Source: Gammaproteobacteria bacterium (GTDB lineage Bacteria > Pseudomonadota > Gammaproteobacteria > SURF-13). Taken from it: DNA of 9,261 nt. Both the position numbers and the translations under genes were made by a program. The notes beneath the pieces are model-generated. The model was given only the letters and a program-made list of their open reading frames with translations, was not told where the DNA came from and searched no databases. Shown here piece after piece: positions 1-6,030 of the stretch (position 1 is its first letter; each line of letters starts with the position of its first letter). The stretch covers positions 1 to 9,261 of the forward strand of contig JAMDBH010000034.1 in the NCBI GenBank assembly GCA_023487615.1. The letters run 5' to 3'.

Positions 1-13
1 GCTCTTCCGATCT
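1..13. other. Illumina sequencing adapter remnant at contig end
   Basis: The first 13 bases, gctcttccgatct, are identical to the 3' end of the standard Illumina adapter. They are very probably untrimmed adapter and not genomic DNA. This marks the window start as a physical contig end. The last four to five codons of the transposase frame running into it are therefore artefactual. Confidence 0.9.
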
Positions 14-636
14 CGTTGCTTGAACCGGTCATTTCCTAACACCCAGGCTTTATTTGTCGCTTCTCTTATTTCGGTGACGCTTTTTTCAGGAATGTGATGC
101 TTGAATAGCTGACGGTAGGCAGCCTGACGCTCTTCGTCTGTCTTCCCCAAGCGCCGGTATTCAAGATAGGGCCTCACCAAATCATTCAGCTGACCCATGG
201 CATTGTAGTGATAACTTGACCAAGGATGCTCAGACGGATGCGATACCATGCCAGCCCGTACCGGATTTAACTCTATGTAGCGCATGCACGTCAATAGGTA
301 GGCTTCGCTATCAATCAGGGTGGCTTTGTAGCGGCCTTCCCACAGGGTGCCGTGCGCCTGGTAGCTGTAGTTGAAGTACTGGACATAGTAACGCCCCAGC
401 ATTTGCATGGCTTTGGGCAGACTCTGTTCTTGGTGCGGTGTGATAAGTAGATGTACGTGGTTGGTCATCAGGACATAGGCATGAACGTCACAGCCGTGGT
501 GGTCGCAGGCTAACCGCACCTTTTCAAGATAGAAACGGTAATCTGCGTCGGCACAGAAGATTTCTGTACGATTGTTGCCGCGCAGGATGATGTGTTGCGG
601 TTGGCCGGGAATCACAAATCTAGGTAAGCGCGCCAT
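1..636 (-). CDS. REP-associated tyrosine transposase (RAYT, IS200/Y1-like), 3' end missing
   Basis: The frame is open from an ATG at 636 to the window edge (212 codons, the last few being adapter). The protein begins MARLPRFVIPGQPQHIILRG, the usual start of REP-associated transposases. It carries the HUH metal-binding motif HVH at residues 60-62 in the context MTNHVHLL, and the catalytic tyrosine is expected at Y120 in RYIELNPVRAG. These enzymes are single-strand DNA nucleases related to IS200/IS605 TnpA. They are thought to process or spread short palindromic REP sequences, and most are single-copy genes that do not move themselves. A good ribosome site (GGAGG, 643-647) lies 6 bases before the ATG and fixes the start. 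The visible 207 or so genuine residues include the whole catalytic core, and only the C-terminal tail is lost. Short tgacccc repeats directly upstream are probable substrates (inference). Confidence 0.92.
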   Translation of the reverse strand, partial: MARLPRFVIPGQPQHIILRGNNRTEIFCADADYRFYLEKVRLACDHHGCDVHAYVLMTNHVHLLITPHQEQSLPKAMQMLGRYYVQYFNYSYQAHGTLWEGRYKATLIDSEAYLLTCMRYIELNPVRAGMVSHPSEHPWSSYHYNAMGQLNDLVRPYLEYRRLGKTDEERQAAYRQLFKHHIPEKSVTEIREATNKAWVLGNDRFKQRDRKS

Positions 637-665
637 TGCCTGCCTCCAGCTCCATAGGAATAGGC

Positions 666-694
666 ACTGTACTGTGTTTTCATTCAAATATCAA
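666..694 (-). promoter_or_regulatory. Candidate sigma70-type promoter for the transposase gene
   Basis: On the minus strand TTGATA (689-694, five of six matches to the -35 consensus) is followed after 17 bases by TACAGT (666-671, four of six to the -10). Transcription would start near 659 and give a leader of about 23 bases that includes the GGAGG ribosome site. The -35 box lies just inside the edge of the tgacccc repeat region. This is a visual match only. Confidence 0.35.
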
Positions 695-701
695 TCGAGT
701 C

Positions 702-739
702 TGACCCCATTGATTCTCCGTGACCCCATTGATTCTCCG
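702..739. repeat. Two perfect tandem copies of a 19-bp repeat
   Basis: The unit tgaccccattgattctccg occurs at 702-720 and again, identically, at 721-739. The block ends one base before the stop codon of the HNH-NTPase gene (741-743) and starts just upstream of the transposase promoter candidate. From general knowledge, sequences of the form ggggtcaga(g/c)tc are often found next to RAYT genes in environmental proteobacteria. These copies are therefore probably RAYT-linked repeats. The pair could also result from replication slippage or from duplication at an insertion boundary. Confidence 0.85.
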
Positions 740-740
740 G

Positions 741-3296
741 TCAGGGTTGCTCCTCCGCCTCCGTTATGGCTGCCGCAACTCTAGCCTTATCGTCTTCGGT
801 CAAGTAGCAATTTTTCGATATCAATTGGACACTCTCATTTCGTAGGTATGTGCTTTCGCGCACGGCCTTGCCTCTAAAGTTGGGATCGCCTGCGTATCTC
901 ACGAGCGCCTTCGCCACGAAGTCATGGTTCGCATTAATTGCCAAAGCGTACAGGCCTGAGCGCCGGTTATCGAATACCCGCTTCAAATCGTCATAAGTCA
1001 GAGTGTCCCGCAGAATGTCAGAGTACCGACGTCTCTGACCGTCCGATTCGGTCCTAAACGTGTATCGTGCGTCAAGCAGAACGTACTTGCACAGTTCTAC
1101 CACATTGGTGTCCTTTCCCCGAATCAACTCAACAAGCTTCTCTGGTTCAATTCTCTCCAGAAAGTAGACCCCGAGCTTAAGGCCATGTAACCGTTTTAAA
1201 AGCCAATGCAACTGTGTGAAAGAGCTATGGCGCATCGCGAGTCGCCGAATAAACTCAGCCCGGCAATCGTCGATGACCTTCCTCACGAAGCAGCGAACGG
1301 CCTCCTTCGCCTCAGGAGTGGGCGCGTAGTAGTAGATGTTCTTGAATATTTCCATCCATTTCGCCAACGACGTTACGCCACCCTCAGTCCCGTCGGCCAG
1401 AAACGTCTTGCTCACGGCATCGGGAGTCAGAAGACAGAAGAGCTCGTACGCCTTCGCTGGCGAGACTCGATACAGTGCTCGGAGCACGTACAGCTTGCTA
1501 ACTATGTACGCCCCACTGCCGTTCACCTGCCGTGCAAACGCCTGCAGCACGTCGCCATCGAAGAAAGCGTTGATCGCAGAGTCATCAAGAACGGCGAGGC
1601 GGCGAATCACCCCGTCGAGCTTCTTCCCCAGAGGCCGCTTAAGCAGATACCAGCGAGTGATGGCGCGGACTCTTGCATTGCTATAAACGAGGCGCATTTC
1701 CTCCGGATCAGAGTAGTGTCCGAGAATGTGGTACAGGCATTGCGGAAACCGCTCGGCGTAATCGGCCAGAGCTTCGGCTGGATCGGCTGTGTATCCGTAG
1801 TATCTGGTGTAGAGGCGTGCAAGTAGCTTGGCCTTCGTTGGATGCAGGCGAGGGGCGACGACAAGAGCGCTCGTATGGGCGTGTTTCTCTGATTCCCAGT
1901 CCTGTTCAACGACGGCGAGAACACCCTGTGCGGCGAGAGTGCGCAGTACTTCGCTGGCGCCTCTACCAATGAGCTCGGAGGCATAGTCTGCGTGGATGGC
2001 AACACCAAGACCGAACAACGGAAGCAGCAGAGAGAGGGTCTCGCGAAAGTCGAGAAGAAAGCTCTCTTTTCGCCGCAGGAAAGCATGGGCGCGCTTGAGA
2101 ATGTCCTCTTCCGTGACTGGTTTGATCGATCCCGCAGCGAGGGAGCGGAGAACCTCGTTCCAGAACGCCATGTTGCGGTACTTGATGGGAAGGCCTGTAA
2201 GTTTTGCAGCACCAACGCTTTCAAGGAAACCTGAGGCGGCGTCGGGTTCTCCCAACTGCCGGAATCGGAGTCGGACAAGCCGTTCAAAATCCACGAAGTG
2301 CTCGCGCATCGTAAGCACGGGTGTGTTGGCGCCAAACGTATCCAGCAGCGTGTCGTCATCAAGGGGGCGTGTCAGAAACAGAAACAACGGCCTGCCCGCG
2401 TAGGTACCCGCCTGAGATATGGCGGAGATCAATTGTTCCGCCTTAATCAGGTCATGCTGGGAATTGTCAACTATCAAGATCGTTGAATCGTCGTCTCTGA
2501 TTGCAAGCGGCCTGAGGCTCTCTGGGGTCAGGCTGGTCGAGCGGATATCGTGGCAGTAGTGGACCGCGTACCCCTCTCGAGACAGCTGGAGCGAGAGCAG
2601 CAGAGCGTTGAAGGTCTTACCAGAACCTTCGTGCCCAGAGACAAGGAGGCGGTTGACGGTCCCCGGCCTCAAATGGTCGTTGAAAAGGCTGAAAAATAGC
2701 CGACGAAGATCTCCTGATAGGAGCTCGACATAGTCGGACTTCGGACCGTCGAACTCGAACAGGAAGTTCCGTGTGATCAAGGCAGAAAAGGCATCCGCAG
2801 CCGGCAGAAAGCACGACGGTAGTTCGGGCGGCTGGGGCTTGGGCTCGGGAGCGACGGTGATGTTCAACGTACCGGCAGTAATGCCGCCGGTTTGGTTGTG
2901 GGAACTGACGACCGTGCTGCCAGGGCCCGATACATGAAAGGTTGCCAAGAATTGGCTCGCTATTTCATCGGACGGCTCTGGCTCTGTGTGGACCGACGTT
3001 TCATGGCTGCGCTTGATTTCTGACAACCGCGCTACCGAGTAGCTAACTTCATCATCATCGACGACATCATGGTGTATCGGGCAGAGCAGAATGAGGTTGT
3101 CGAAACCGTGTCGCTCGTCGTCATCCTGTAATGGGTCATGTCTCGGGCCACGAGGTCTTCTCCCCTTGATATGAGAGATTCTTCCCGTAACCTTACCCGA
3201 CGGATCAACGAGTGAATTGGAGCACTCCGGGAAGGCGCACCTATTGCCCGAAACTCCAAAGAGGCGTTTTATCGTGGGCAGAGTGGGTCCCGTCAT
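741..3296 (-). CDS. HNH endonuclease fused to a STAND/NACHT-like P-loop NTPase; candidate anti-phage defence protein
   Basis: This is an 851-residue, apparently intact protein. Residues 8-100 form an HNH nuclease domain with zinc ligands C20, C25, C72 and H75, and probable active-site residues H42 (SHIKG), N67 (FDNLILLC) and H75/H76 (CPIHH). A linker with NQTGGITAG (134-142) and a proline-rich stretch (150-160) follows. The NTPase domain has Walker A GHEGSGKT (221-228), Walker B TILIVD (272-277) and a sensor-like LFLFLTRP (304-311). Residues 415-495 may be a winged helix. Residues 500-851 look all-helical with no recognised domain. An N-terminal effector, a central NTPase and a C-terminal helical sensor is the layout of STAND defence ATPases such as Avs proteins. 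The inferred role is an NTPase-gated nuclease that attacks DNA on sensing infection, but no named system is recognised. No clear Shine-Dalgarno sequence precedes the ATG. The start is chosen because the HNH domain begins within the first 20 residues. No partner gene is adjacent. Confidence 0.87.
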   Translation of the reverse strand: MTGPTLPTIKRLFGVSGNRCAFPECSNSLVDPSGKVTGRISHIKGRRPRGPRHDPLQDDDERHGFDNLILLCPIHHDVVDDDEVSYSVARLSEIKRSHETSVHTEPEPSDEIASQFLATFHVSGPGSTVVSSHNQTGGITAGTLNITVAPEPKPQPPELPSCFLPAADAFSALITRNFLFEFDGPKSDYVELLSGDLRRLFFSLFNDHLRPGTVNRLLVSGHEGSGKTFNALLLSLQLSREGYAVHYCHDIRSTSLTPESLRPLAIRDDDSTILIVDNSQHDLIKAEQLISAISQAGTYAGRPLFLFLTRPLDDDTLLDTFGANTPVLTMREHFVDFERLVRLRFRQLGEPDAASGFLESVGAAKLTGLPIKYRNMAFWNEVLRSLAAGSIKPVTEEDILKRAHAFLRRKESFLLDFRETLSLLLPLFGLGVAIHADYASELIGRGASEVLRTLAAQGVLAVVEQDWESEKHAHTSALVVAPRLHPTKAKLLARLYTRYYGYTADPAEALADYAERFPQCLYHILGHYSDPEEMRLVYSNARVRAITRWYLLKRPLGKKLDGVIRRLAVLDDSAINAFFDGDVLQAFARQVNGSGAYIVSKLYVLRALYRVSPAKAYELFCLLTPDAVSKTFLADGTEGGVTSLAKWMEIFKNIYYYAPTPEAKEAVRCFVRKVIDDCRAEFIRRLAMRHSSFTQLHWLLKRLHGLKLGVYFLERIEPEKLVELIRGKDTNVVELCKYVLLDARYTFRTESDGQRRRYSDILRDTLTYDDLKRVFDNRRSGLYALAINANHDFVAKALVRYAGDPNFRGKAVRESTYLRNESVQLISKNCYLTEDDKARVAAAITEAEEQP

Positions 3297-3376
3297 GGAT
3301 GTGTTCGCTGGCTAACGGATGGAGTTGAGCGACGCTCGTGGCAAAGTAGGCCGGGGAAGTGTGAGCATGTTCCCCG

Positions 3377-3390
3377 CGAGCGATCGCTCG
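3377..3390. promoter_or_regulatory. Perfect 14-bp palindrome upstream of the HNH-NTPase gene
   Basis: The sequence cgagcgatcgctcg equals its own reverse complement. It lies about 80 bases before the HNH-NTPase start codon, where a repressor or activator dimer could bind. No regulator is encoded next to it, so a regulatory role is only a possibility. As RNA it would form a 5-bp stem with a 4-base loop. Confidence 0.25.
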
Positions 3391-3478
3391 AACGAATAGT
3401 TCAACGTGAGAGGGGGCGGTTCAGTCTTGGCAATGAAAATGGACACCTTCATGCAATCATCACTCCAGAAAAATCAGA

Positions 3479-3640
3479 TCACGCAAATGTCGGGGTCAGA
3501 TCTTGCACAAACACATTGCTCCCATGAATGAGTTCTATTGCTGCTATTGCAGGGTACGTGTAAAGCACTTCAGTATCCGTACCGAGTAAGCCCATACGGA
3601 CTAGATTAAACGCTTTATTTTGTTTCATGGCAAGCGGCAT
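3479..3640 (-). CDS. Possible 53-residue hypothetical protein or gene remnant
   Basis: A short frame starts MPLAMKQNKAFNLV and ends VFVQDLTPTFA. The segment encoding QDLTP is the ggggtcaga repeat read on the minus strand, so the C-terminus is contributed by a repeat. No Shine-Dalgarno sequence precedes either possible ATG, and no family is recognised. It lies just downstream of rlmD. It may be a chance frame, or the tail of a gene broken when the accessory DNA arrived. Confidence 0.18.
   Translation of the reverse strand: MPLAMKQNKAFNLVRMGLLGTDTEVLYTYPAIAAIELIHGSNVFVQDLTPTFA
3492..3500. repeat. Short ggggtcaga motif, inverted relative to the tctgacccc at 700-708
   Basis: The 9 bases ggggtcaga are the exact reverse complement of tctgacccc at 700-708. 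The two copies bracket the HNH-NTPase gene in opposite orientations about 2.8 kb apart. A second tcagatc...gca match sits 22 bases to the left (3474-3485 against 3496-3507). The match is short, so bracketing by chance is possible. The link to a RAYT-type repeat rests on general knowledge of such repeats. Confidence 0.45.
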
Positions 3641-3661
3641 CCGTAGGCAATGGGGGCGGAG

Positions 3662-5059
3662 TTAGCCACTATTTTCGCATTTTTCAAACAACGCGATGGA
3701 TTCAACATGCGTGGTGTGAGGAAACATATCCAGCACGCCCGCGCTCATTAACGTGTAGCCGTTTTCCGTCAATGCGCGCGCATCGCGCGCCAGGGTGGCT
3801 GGGTTGCATGAGACATAGACGATGCGTGCGGCATCGAACGCGGGGAGTTGTTGCATAATCTCCAGGGCGCCGGTGCGCGGCGGGTCGAGCAGGATTTTAT
3901 CAAAGCGCTGTTTGGCCCACGGCTGCCCGGACAAATCCTGACTGAGGTCGGCGGCATAAAATTCCGCATTGTGGATACCGTTGCGTTGAGCGTTGTCCTG
4001 TGCGCGCTGAATCAGTTTCGCCTCCCCCTCCACGCCGGTGACTTGGGCGGCATGGCGCGCCAGAGGCAAGGTGAAGTTGCCGAGTCCGCAGAATAAATCC
4101 AGCACGCGCTCGTGCGCTCCCGGCTGAAGAAGTTCTATCACGCGGCTTATCATGGCGCGATTGACATCGGCATTGATTTGCACGAAATCGGCCGGAGAAA
4201 AGAACAGTTCCAGATTGAATTGTCGCTCCCGGCGTCCTGCCTCCCGCGACATTAGTACATCCCTGTACGTCACAGGCAGGCGGTAGCTCAGGGCGGCGGT
4301 CTCCGGCCATATCAGCGTCACGCTGTCCGGCCCGGCCGGTTGCAGGTAAATCTGCATGTTTTGCTGTTTGCCGAAGTCTTGCAGCTTGACCAGATCAGTG
4401 TTGCTCAACTCCGCCAGATTGCGAAACACCAAGGCCGTGGCTTCGTCGCCCGCGGCCACTTCGATCTGGGGAATACAGTCGTAGGCTTCCAGCCCGGCAA
4501 TGAGTTCGCGCAGCGCCGGAAGCAATCCGCCCACGGGGGGATGCAACACTTCACAGCGCCCTATGTCGGCGAGCAACGAACTGCGCTTCTCGCGGAAGCC
4601 GATCAGCAGTTTGTCCTTCTTGATGACAAACTTGACGCCCAGGCGCGCCCTGCGCCGGTAACCCCAGGAGGGGCCGGTGAGCGGCGCAAGAACAGTCTTT
4701 GGTTCGATCCCGCCTATGTGTTTCAGGCTGTCCAGCAACACCTGCTGTTTGGCTGCGATTTGCGCCGTGGGAGAAAGGTGCTGCAAGCTGCACCCGCCAC
4801 AGATGTTGAAATGCGCGCAACGCGGTTCGACGCGATCGGGCGACGGTTTGATAATTTTCTCGACCTTCGCTTCGTCATAGCGTTTGCGTTGCTTGATATA
4901 GGTAAACAACACCTGCTCGCCCGGCAAGGCGCCTTCAATGAACACCGCCTTGCCGTTGATGTGCGCCACACCACGCCCGTCGTGTGATAGCGACTCGATA
5001 TGTGCCAAGACAGGCTCTTCTTGTGAGAGAGGTTTATAACTACGGGAGCGGCGGGGCAT
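3662..5059 (-). CDS. rlmD: 23S rRNA (uracil-1939-C5)-methyltransferase RlmD
   Basis: RlmD uses S-adenosylmethionine to make 5-methyluridine at position 1939 of 23S rRNA. The 465-residue protein has an N-terminal TRAM domain (about 14-72, with ESLSHDGRGVAHINGKAVF) that binds RNA. Four cysteines, C81, C87, C90 and C169, match the [4Fe-4S] ligands of E. coli RlmD (C74, C80, C83, C162) with a constant +7 offset. The methyltransferase domain has VLDLFCGLGNFTLPLA (319-334), LLDPPRTGA (390-398), catalytic C418 in YVSCNPATLARDA and a catalytic base E453 in HVESIALF. These last two are +29 relative to E. coli C389 and E424. About 22 extra residues thus lie between, mostly at 263-280 (see the feature at 4220-4273). 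No Shine-Dalgarno sequence is seen, but the N-terminus fits the family. It follows the exonuclease gene by 58 bp. In pseudomonads and others relA follows; here it does not. Confidence 0.95.
   Translation of the reverse strand: MPRRSRSYKPLSQEEPVLAHIESLSHDGRGVAHINGKAVFIEGALPGEQVLFTYIKQRKRYDEAKVEKIIKPSPDRVEPRCAHFNICGGCSLQHLSPTAQIAAKQQVLLDSLKHIGGIEPKTVLAPLTGPSWGYRRRARLGVKFVIKKDKLLIGFREKRSSLLADIGRCEVLHPPVGGLLPALRELIAGLEAYDCIPQIEVAAGDEATALVFRNLAELSNTDLVKLQDFGKQQNMQIYLQPAGPDSVTLIWPETAALSYRLPVTYRDVLMSREAGRRERQFNLELFFSPADFVQINADVNRAMISRVIELLQPGAHERVLDLFCGLGNFTLPLARHAAQVTGVEGEAKLIQRAQDNAQRNGIHNAEFYAADLSQDLSGQPWAKQRFDKILLDPPRTGALEIMQQLPAFDAARIVYVSCNPATLARDARALTENGYTLMSAGVLDMFPHTTHVESIALFEKCENSG
4220..4273 (-). 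repeat. Probable in-frame palindromic insertion within rlmD (about 54 bp, 18 codons)
   Basis: Residues 263-280 of RlmD have no counterpart in E. coli RlmD as recalled, and removing them joins LSYRLP directly to FNLELFFSPADF as in relatives. The DNA has two potential hairpins. At 4222-4250 there are outer arms gtcgc/gcgac, a symmetric 4x4 purine internal loop in the mRNA strand, an inner ggc/gcc stem and a 5-base loop. At 4255-4268 the arms are gtaca/tgtac with a 4-base loop. The insert is basic (MSREAGRRERQ). It is probably a small mobile palindromic element tolerated in a surface loop, comparable in behaviour to Rickettsia palindromic elements. Its exact ends are uncertain by a few codons. 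Confidence 0.65.
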
Positions 5060-5117
5060 TTAGAAGCAGGGAAAAGTGGAAAGTATTAAAGTAGCAAGGA
5101 GATGCGATAGGGGTGTG

Positions 5118-5888
5118 TTAAAGCCAGGCGGCGAGAAATTCGTTGAGGTGTGGTTTGCTTTCCTTAACCAGCACATCGCGTACAAGCTGACACTCTGTTG
5201 CATAACCTTCGGCCGTTAAGTGTCCGCGTATCAGTTCAAAGCGCAGATAGATGAGATAGGTGTTAAGCACATCGGTCTCGCAATAGTTGCGGATAGCGGT
5301 GATTTCTCCGGCGAGATAGCTGTCCCACACCTGCGAGCCGTTCATGCCCATCTTGCCGGGAAATCCGAGCAGTGCCGCGATCTCATCGAGCGGCGCGCTG
5401 GCGCGCGGCTGATAGCCCGCGAGCACGTCCATCAAATCGGTGTGGCGTGCATGGAAACGGCTTAGATAATTATTCCATTTGAAGCTGCTGTCTTCTTCGC
5501 CGGTGTCCCAGTAACGCGGGCAGGCCACGCCGTGCAGCAACGCGCGGTAATGCAGCACCGGCAGATCGAAGCCTCCGCCGTTCCAGGACACCAGGGTGGG
5601 TGTGTACTTTTCGATGCCGTCGAAAAAGCGTTTGATTAACTCGTGTTCGGACGAATCCGGTTCGCCGAGCGACCAGACTTTAAGATGTTCGCGCGAGCGC
5701 AGCACCGCGGAGATGGCGACGATGCGCTGCATGTGGAGCCGCAGAAAATCCGAGCCGCCGGTCTCCTGGCGGCGGGCGTGAAACATGACCTCGGCGACTT
5801 CTTTATCGCTCAACCCTTCGAGGTGATGTAATCTGCGCCCGCTCGCCACGTCGGGGACGGTTTCGATATCGAAGACCAGAACGTTCAC
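5118..5888 (-). CDS. PolB-like DEDDy 3'-5' exonuclease
   Basis: This 256-residue protein belongs to the family of stand-alone exonucleases related to the proofreading domain of DNA polymerase B (Pfam DNA_pol_B_exo2 type). The metal-binding residues are visible: D7 and E9 in VFDIET (Exo I), D108 with N103 in SWNGGGFDLPVL (Exo II), and Y202-x3-D206 in YCETDV (Exo III, the DEDDy form). D151 in HTDLMD is also conserved in the family. It should remove nucleotides from single-stranded 3' ends, but the physiological role of the family is poorly known. The start is GTG at 5888. An in-frame TAG lies 30 bases upstream, and no later start keeps D7/E9, so this start is well constrained. Its ribosome site lies within a G-rich repeat (5889-5941). 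The gene ends 58 bp before rlmD and may be cotranscribed with it. Confidence 0.9.
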   Translation of the reverse strand: MNVLVFDIETVPDVASGRRLHHLEGLSDKEVAEVMFHARRQETGGSDFLRLHMQRIVAISAVLRSREHLKVWSLGEPDSSEHELIKRFFDGIEKYTPTLVSWNGGGFDLPVLHYRALLHGVACPRYWDTGEEDSSFKWNNYLSRFHARHTDLMDVLAGYQPRASAPLDEIAALLGFPGKMGMNGSQVWDSYLAGEITAIRNYCETDVLNTYLIYLRFELIRGHLTAEGYATECQLVRDVLVKESKPHLNEFLAAWL

Positions 5889-5941
5889 ACCCTCACCCCC
5901 ACCCTCTCCTACCCTCTACCCTCACCCTCATTCCCTCTCCC
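5889..5941 (-). promoter_or_regulatory. G-tract leader: potential G-quadruplex at the exonuclease ribosome-binding site
   Basis: Read on the mRNA strand, the 53 bases before the GTG start contain eight runs of at least three G. They correspond to C-runs at 5890-5892, 5896-5900, 5902-5904, 5912-5914, 5919-5921, 5925-5927, 5933-5935 and 5939-5941. Intervening loops are 3, 1, 7, 4, 3, 5 and 3 bases, so any four neighbouring tracts satisfy the usual G3N1-7 quadruplex rule. The nearest tract is one base from the start codon, so the Shine-Dalgarno element (GAGGG or GGGGG) is part of it. Folding would hide the ribosome site. The tract derives from a CCCTC-type repeat, and a regulatory role is inference. 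Confidence 0.5.
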
Positions 5942-6019
5942 AAAGGGAGAGGGAAGAGCGAAGCGAAGGGTGCCGAGCCGCAGCGCACTGCGTGCGAACT
6001 TATTCACTTTGGGAGAGGG
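5931..6019. repeat. REP/MITE-like palindromic repeat unit between the DUF1318 and exonuclease genes
   Basis: An 11-bp perfect stem (ttccctctccc at 5931-5941, gggagagggaa at 5945-5955) encloses a 3-base loop. The left arm also matches, as a 13-bp inverted repeat, a second partner: ccctctcccaaag (5933-5945) against ctttgggagaggg (6007-6019). The outer pair bounds an 87-bp unit with a core of about 60 bp. The two pairings exclude each other. CCCTCTCCC palindromes of this type are widely scattered in environmental proteobacterial genomes. The stem could also act as an mRNA stabiliser or weak terminator after the DUF1318 gene, but no U-tract follows. Confidence 0.75.
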
Positions 6020-6030
6020 GATCGCCAATA

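Larger units (their letters stand above)
3297..3661. other. 365-bp spacer between rlmD and the HNH-NTPase gene
   Basis: This spacer looks more AT-rich than the flanking genes by eye. It holds a 14-bp palindrome (3377-3390), a ggggtcaga motif inverted relative to the copies at 700-739 (3492-3500), and two short minus-strand frames (3312-3452 and 3479-3640) without convincing support. No strong terminator was found after rlmD and no clear sigma70 promoter for the HNH-NTPase gene. It is probably a junction between the core chromosome and acquired DNA. Confidence 0.6.

Noticed and set aside
702..739. CRISPR-like repeat
   Set aside because: There are only two copies, directly adjacent with no spacer, so this is a tandem duplication.
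1206..1826. 206-residue plus-strand frame inside the HNH-NTPase gene
   Set aside because: It is antisense to a gene with clear domains, has no recognisable motif, and behaves like a shadow of minus-strand codon use.
1607..2362. 251-residue minus-strand frame within the HNH-NTPase gene
   Set aside because: It is a frame-shifted shadow, rich in Ser/Arg/Pro with no family features. The main frame is continuous and carries the NTPase domain.
3312..3452. 46-residue minus-strand frame (MKVSIFIAKTEPP...) just before the HNH-NTPase start
   Set aside because: A GGAG lies about 10 bases upstream and the frame ends 15 bases before the nuclease start, so a leader peptide was considered. Its composition is unconvincing and it runs through the palindrome, so it was not called.
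3297..3661. Antitoxin, methylase or second defence subunit next to the HNH-NTPase gene
   Set aside because: No frame of adequate length or recognisable motif is present. The defence candidate appears to be a single gene.
3600..3661. Rho-independent terminator after rlmD
   Set aside because: No GC-rich stem followed by a T-run was found on the minus strand in this stretch.
4340..4987. 215-residue plus-strand frame opposite rlmD
   Set aside because: It lies opposite the TRAM and Fe-S domains of an unmistakable rlmD, and its sequence has no domain signature.
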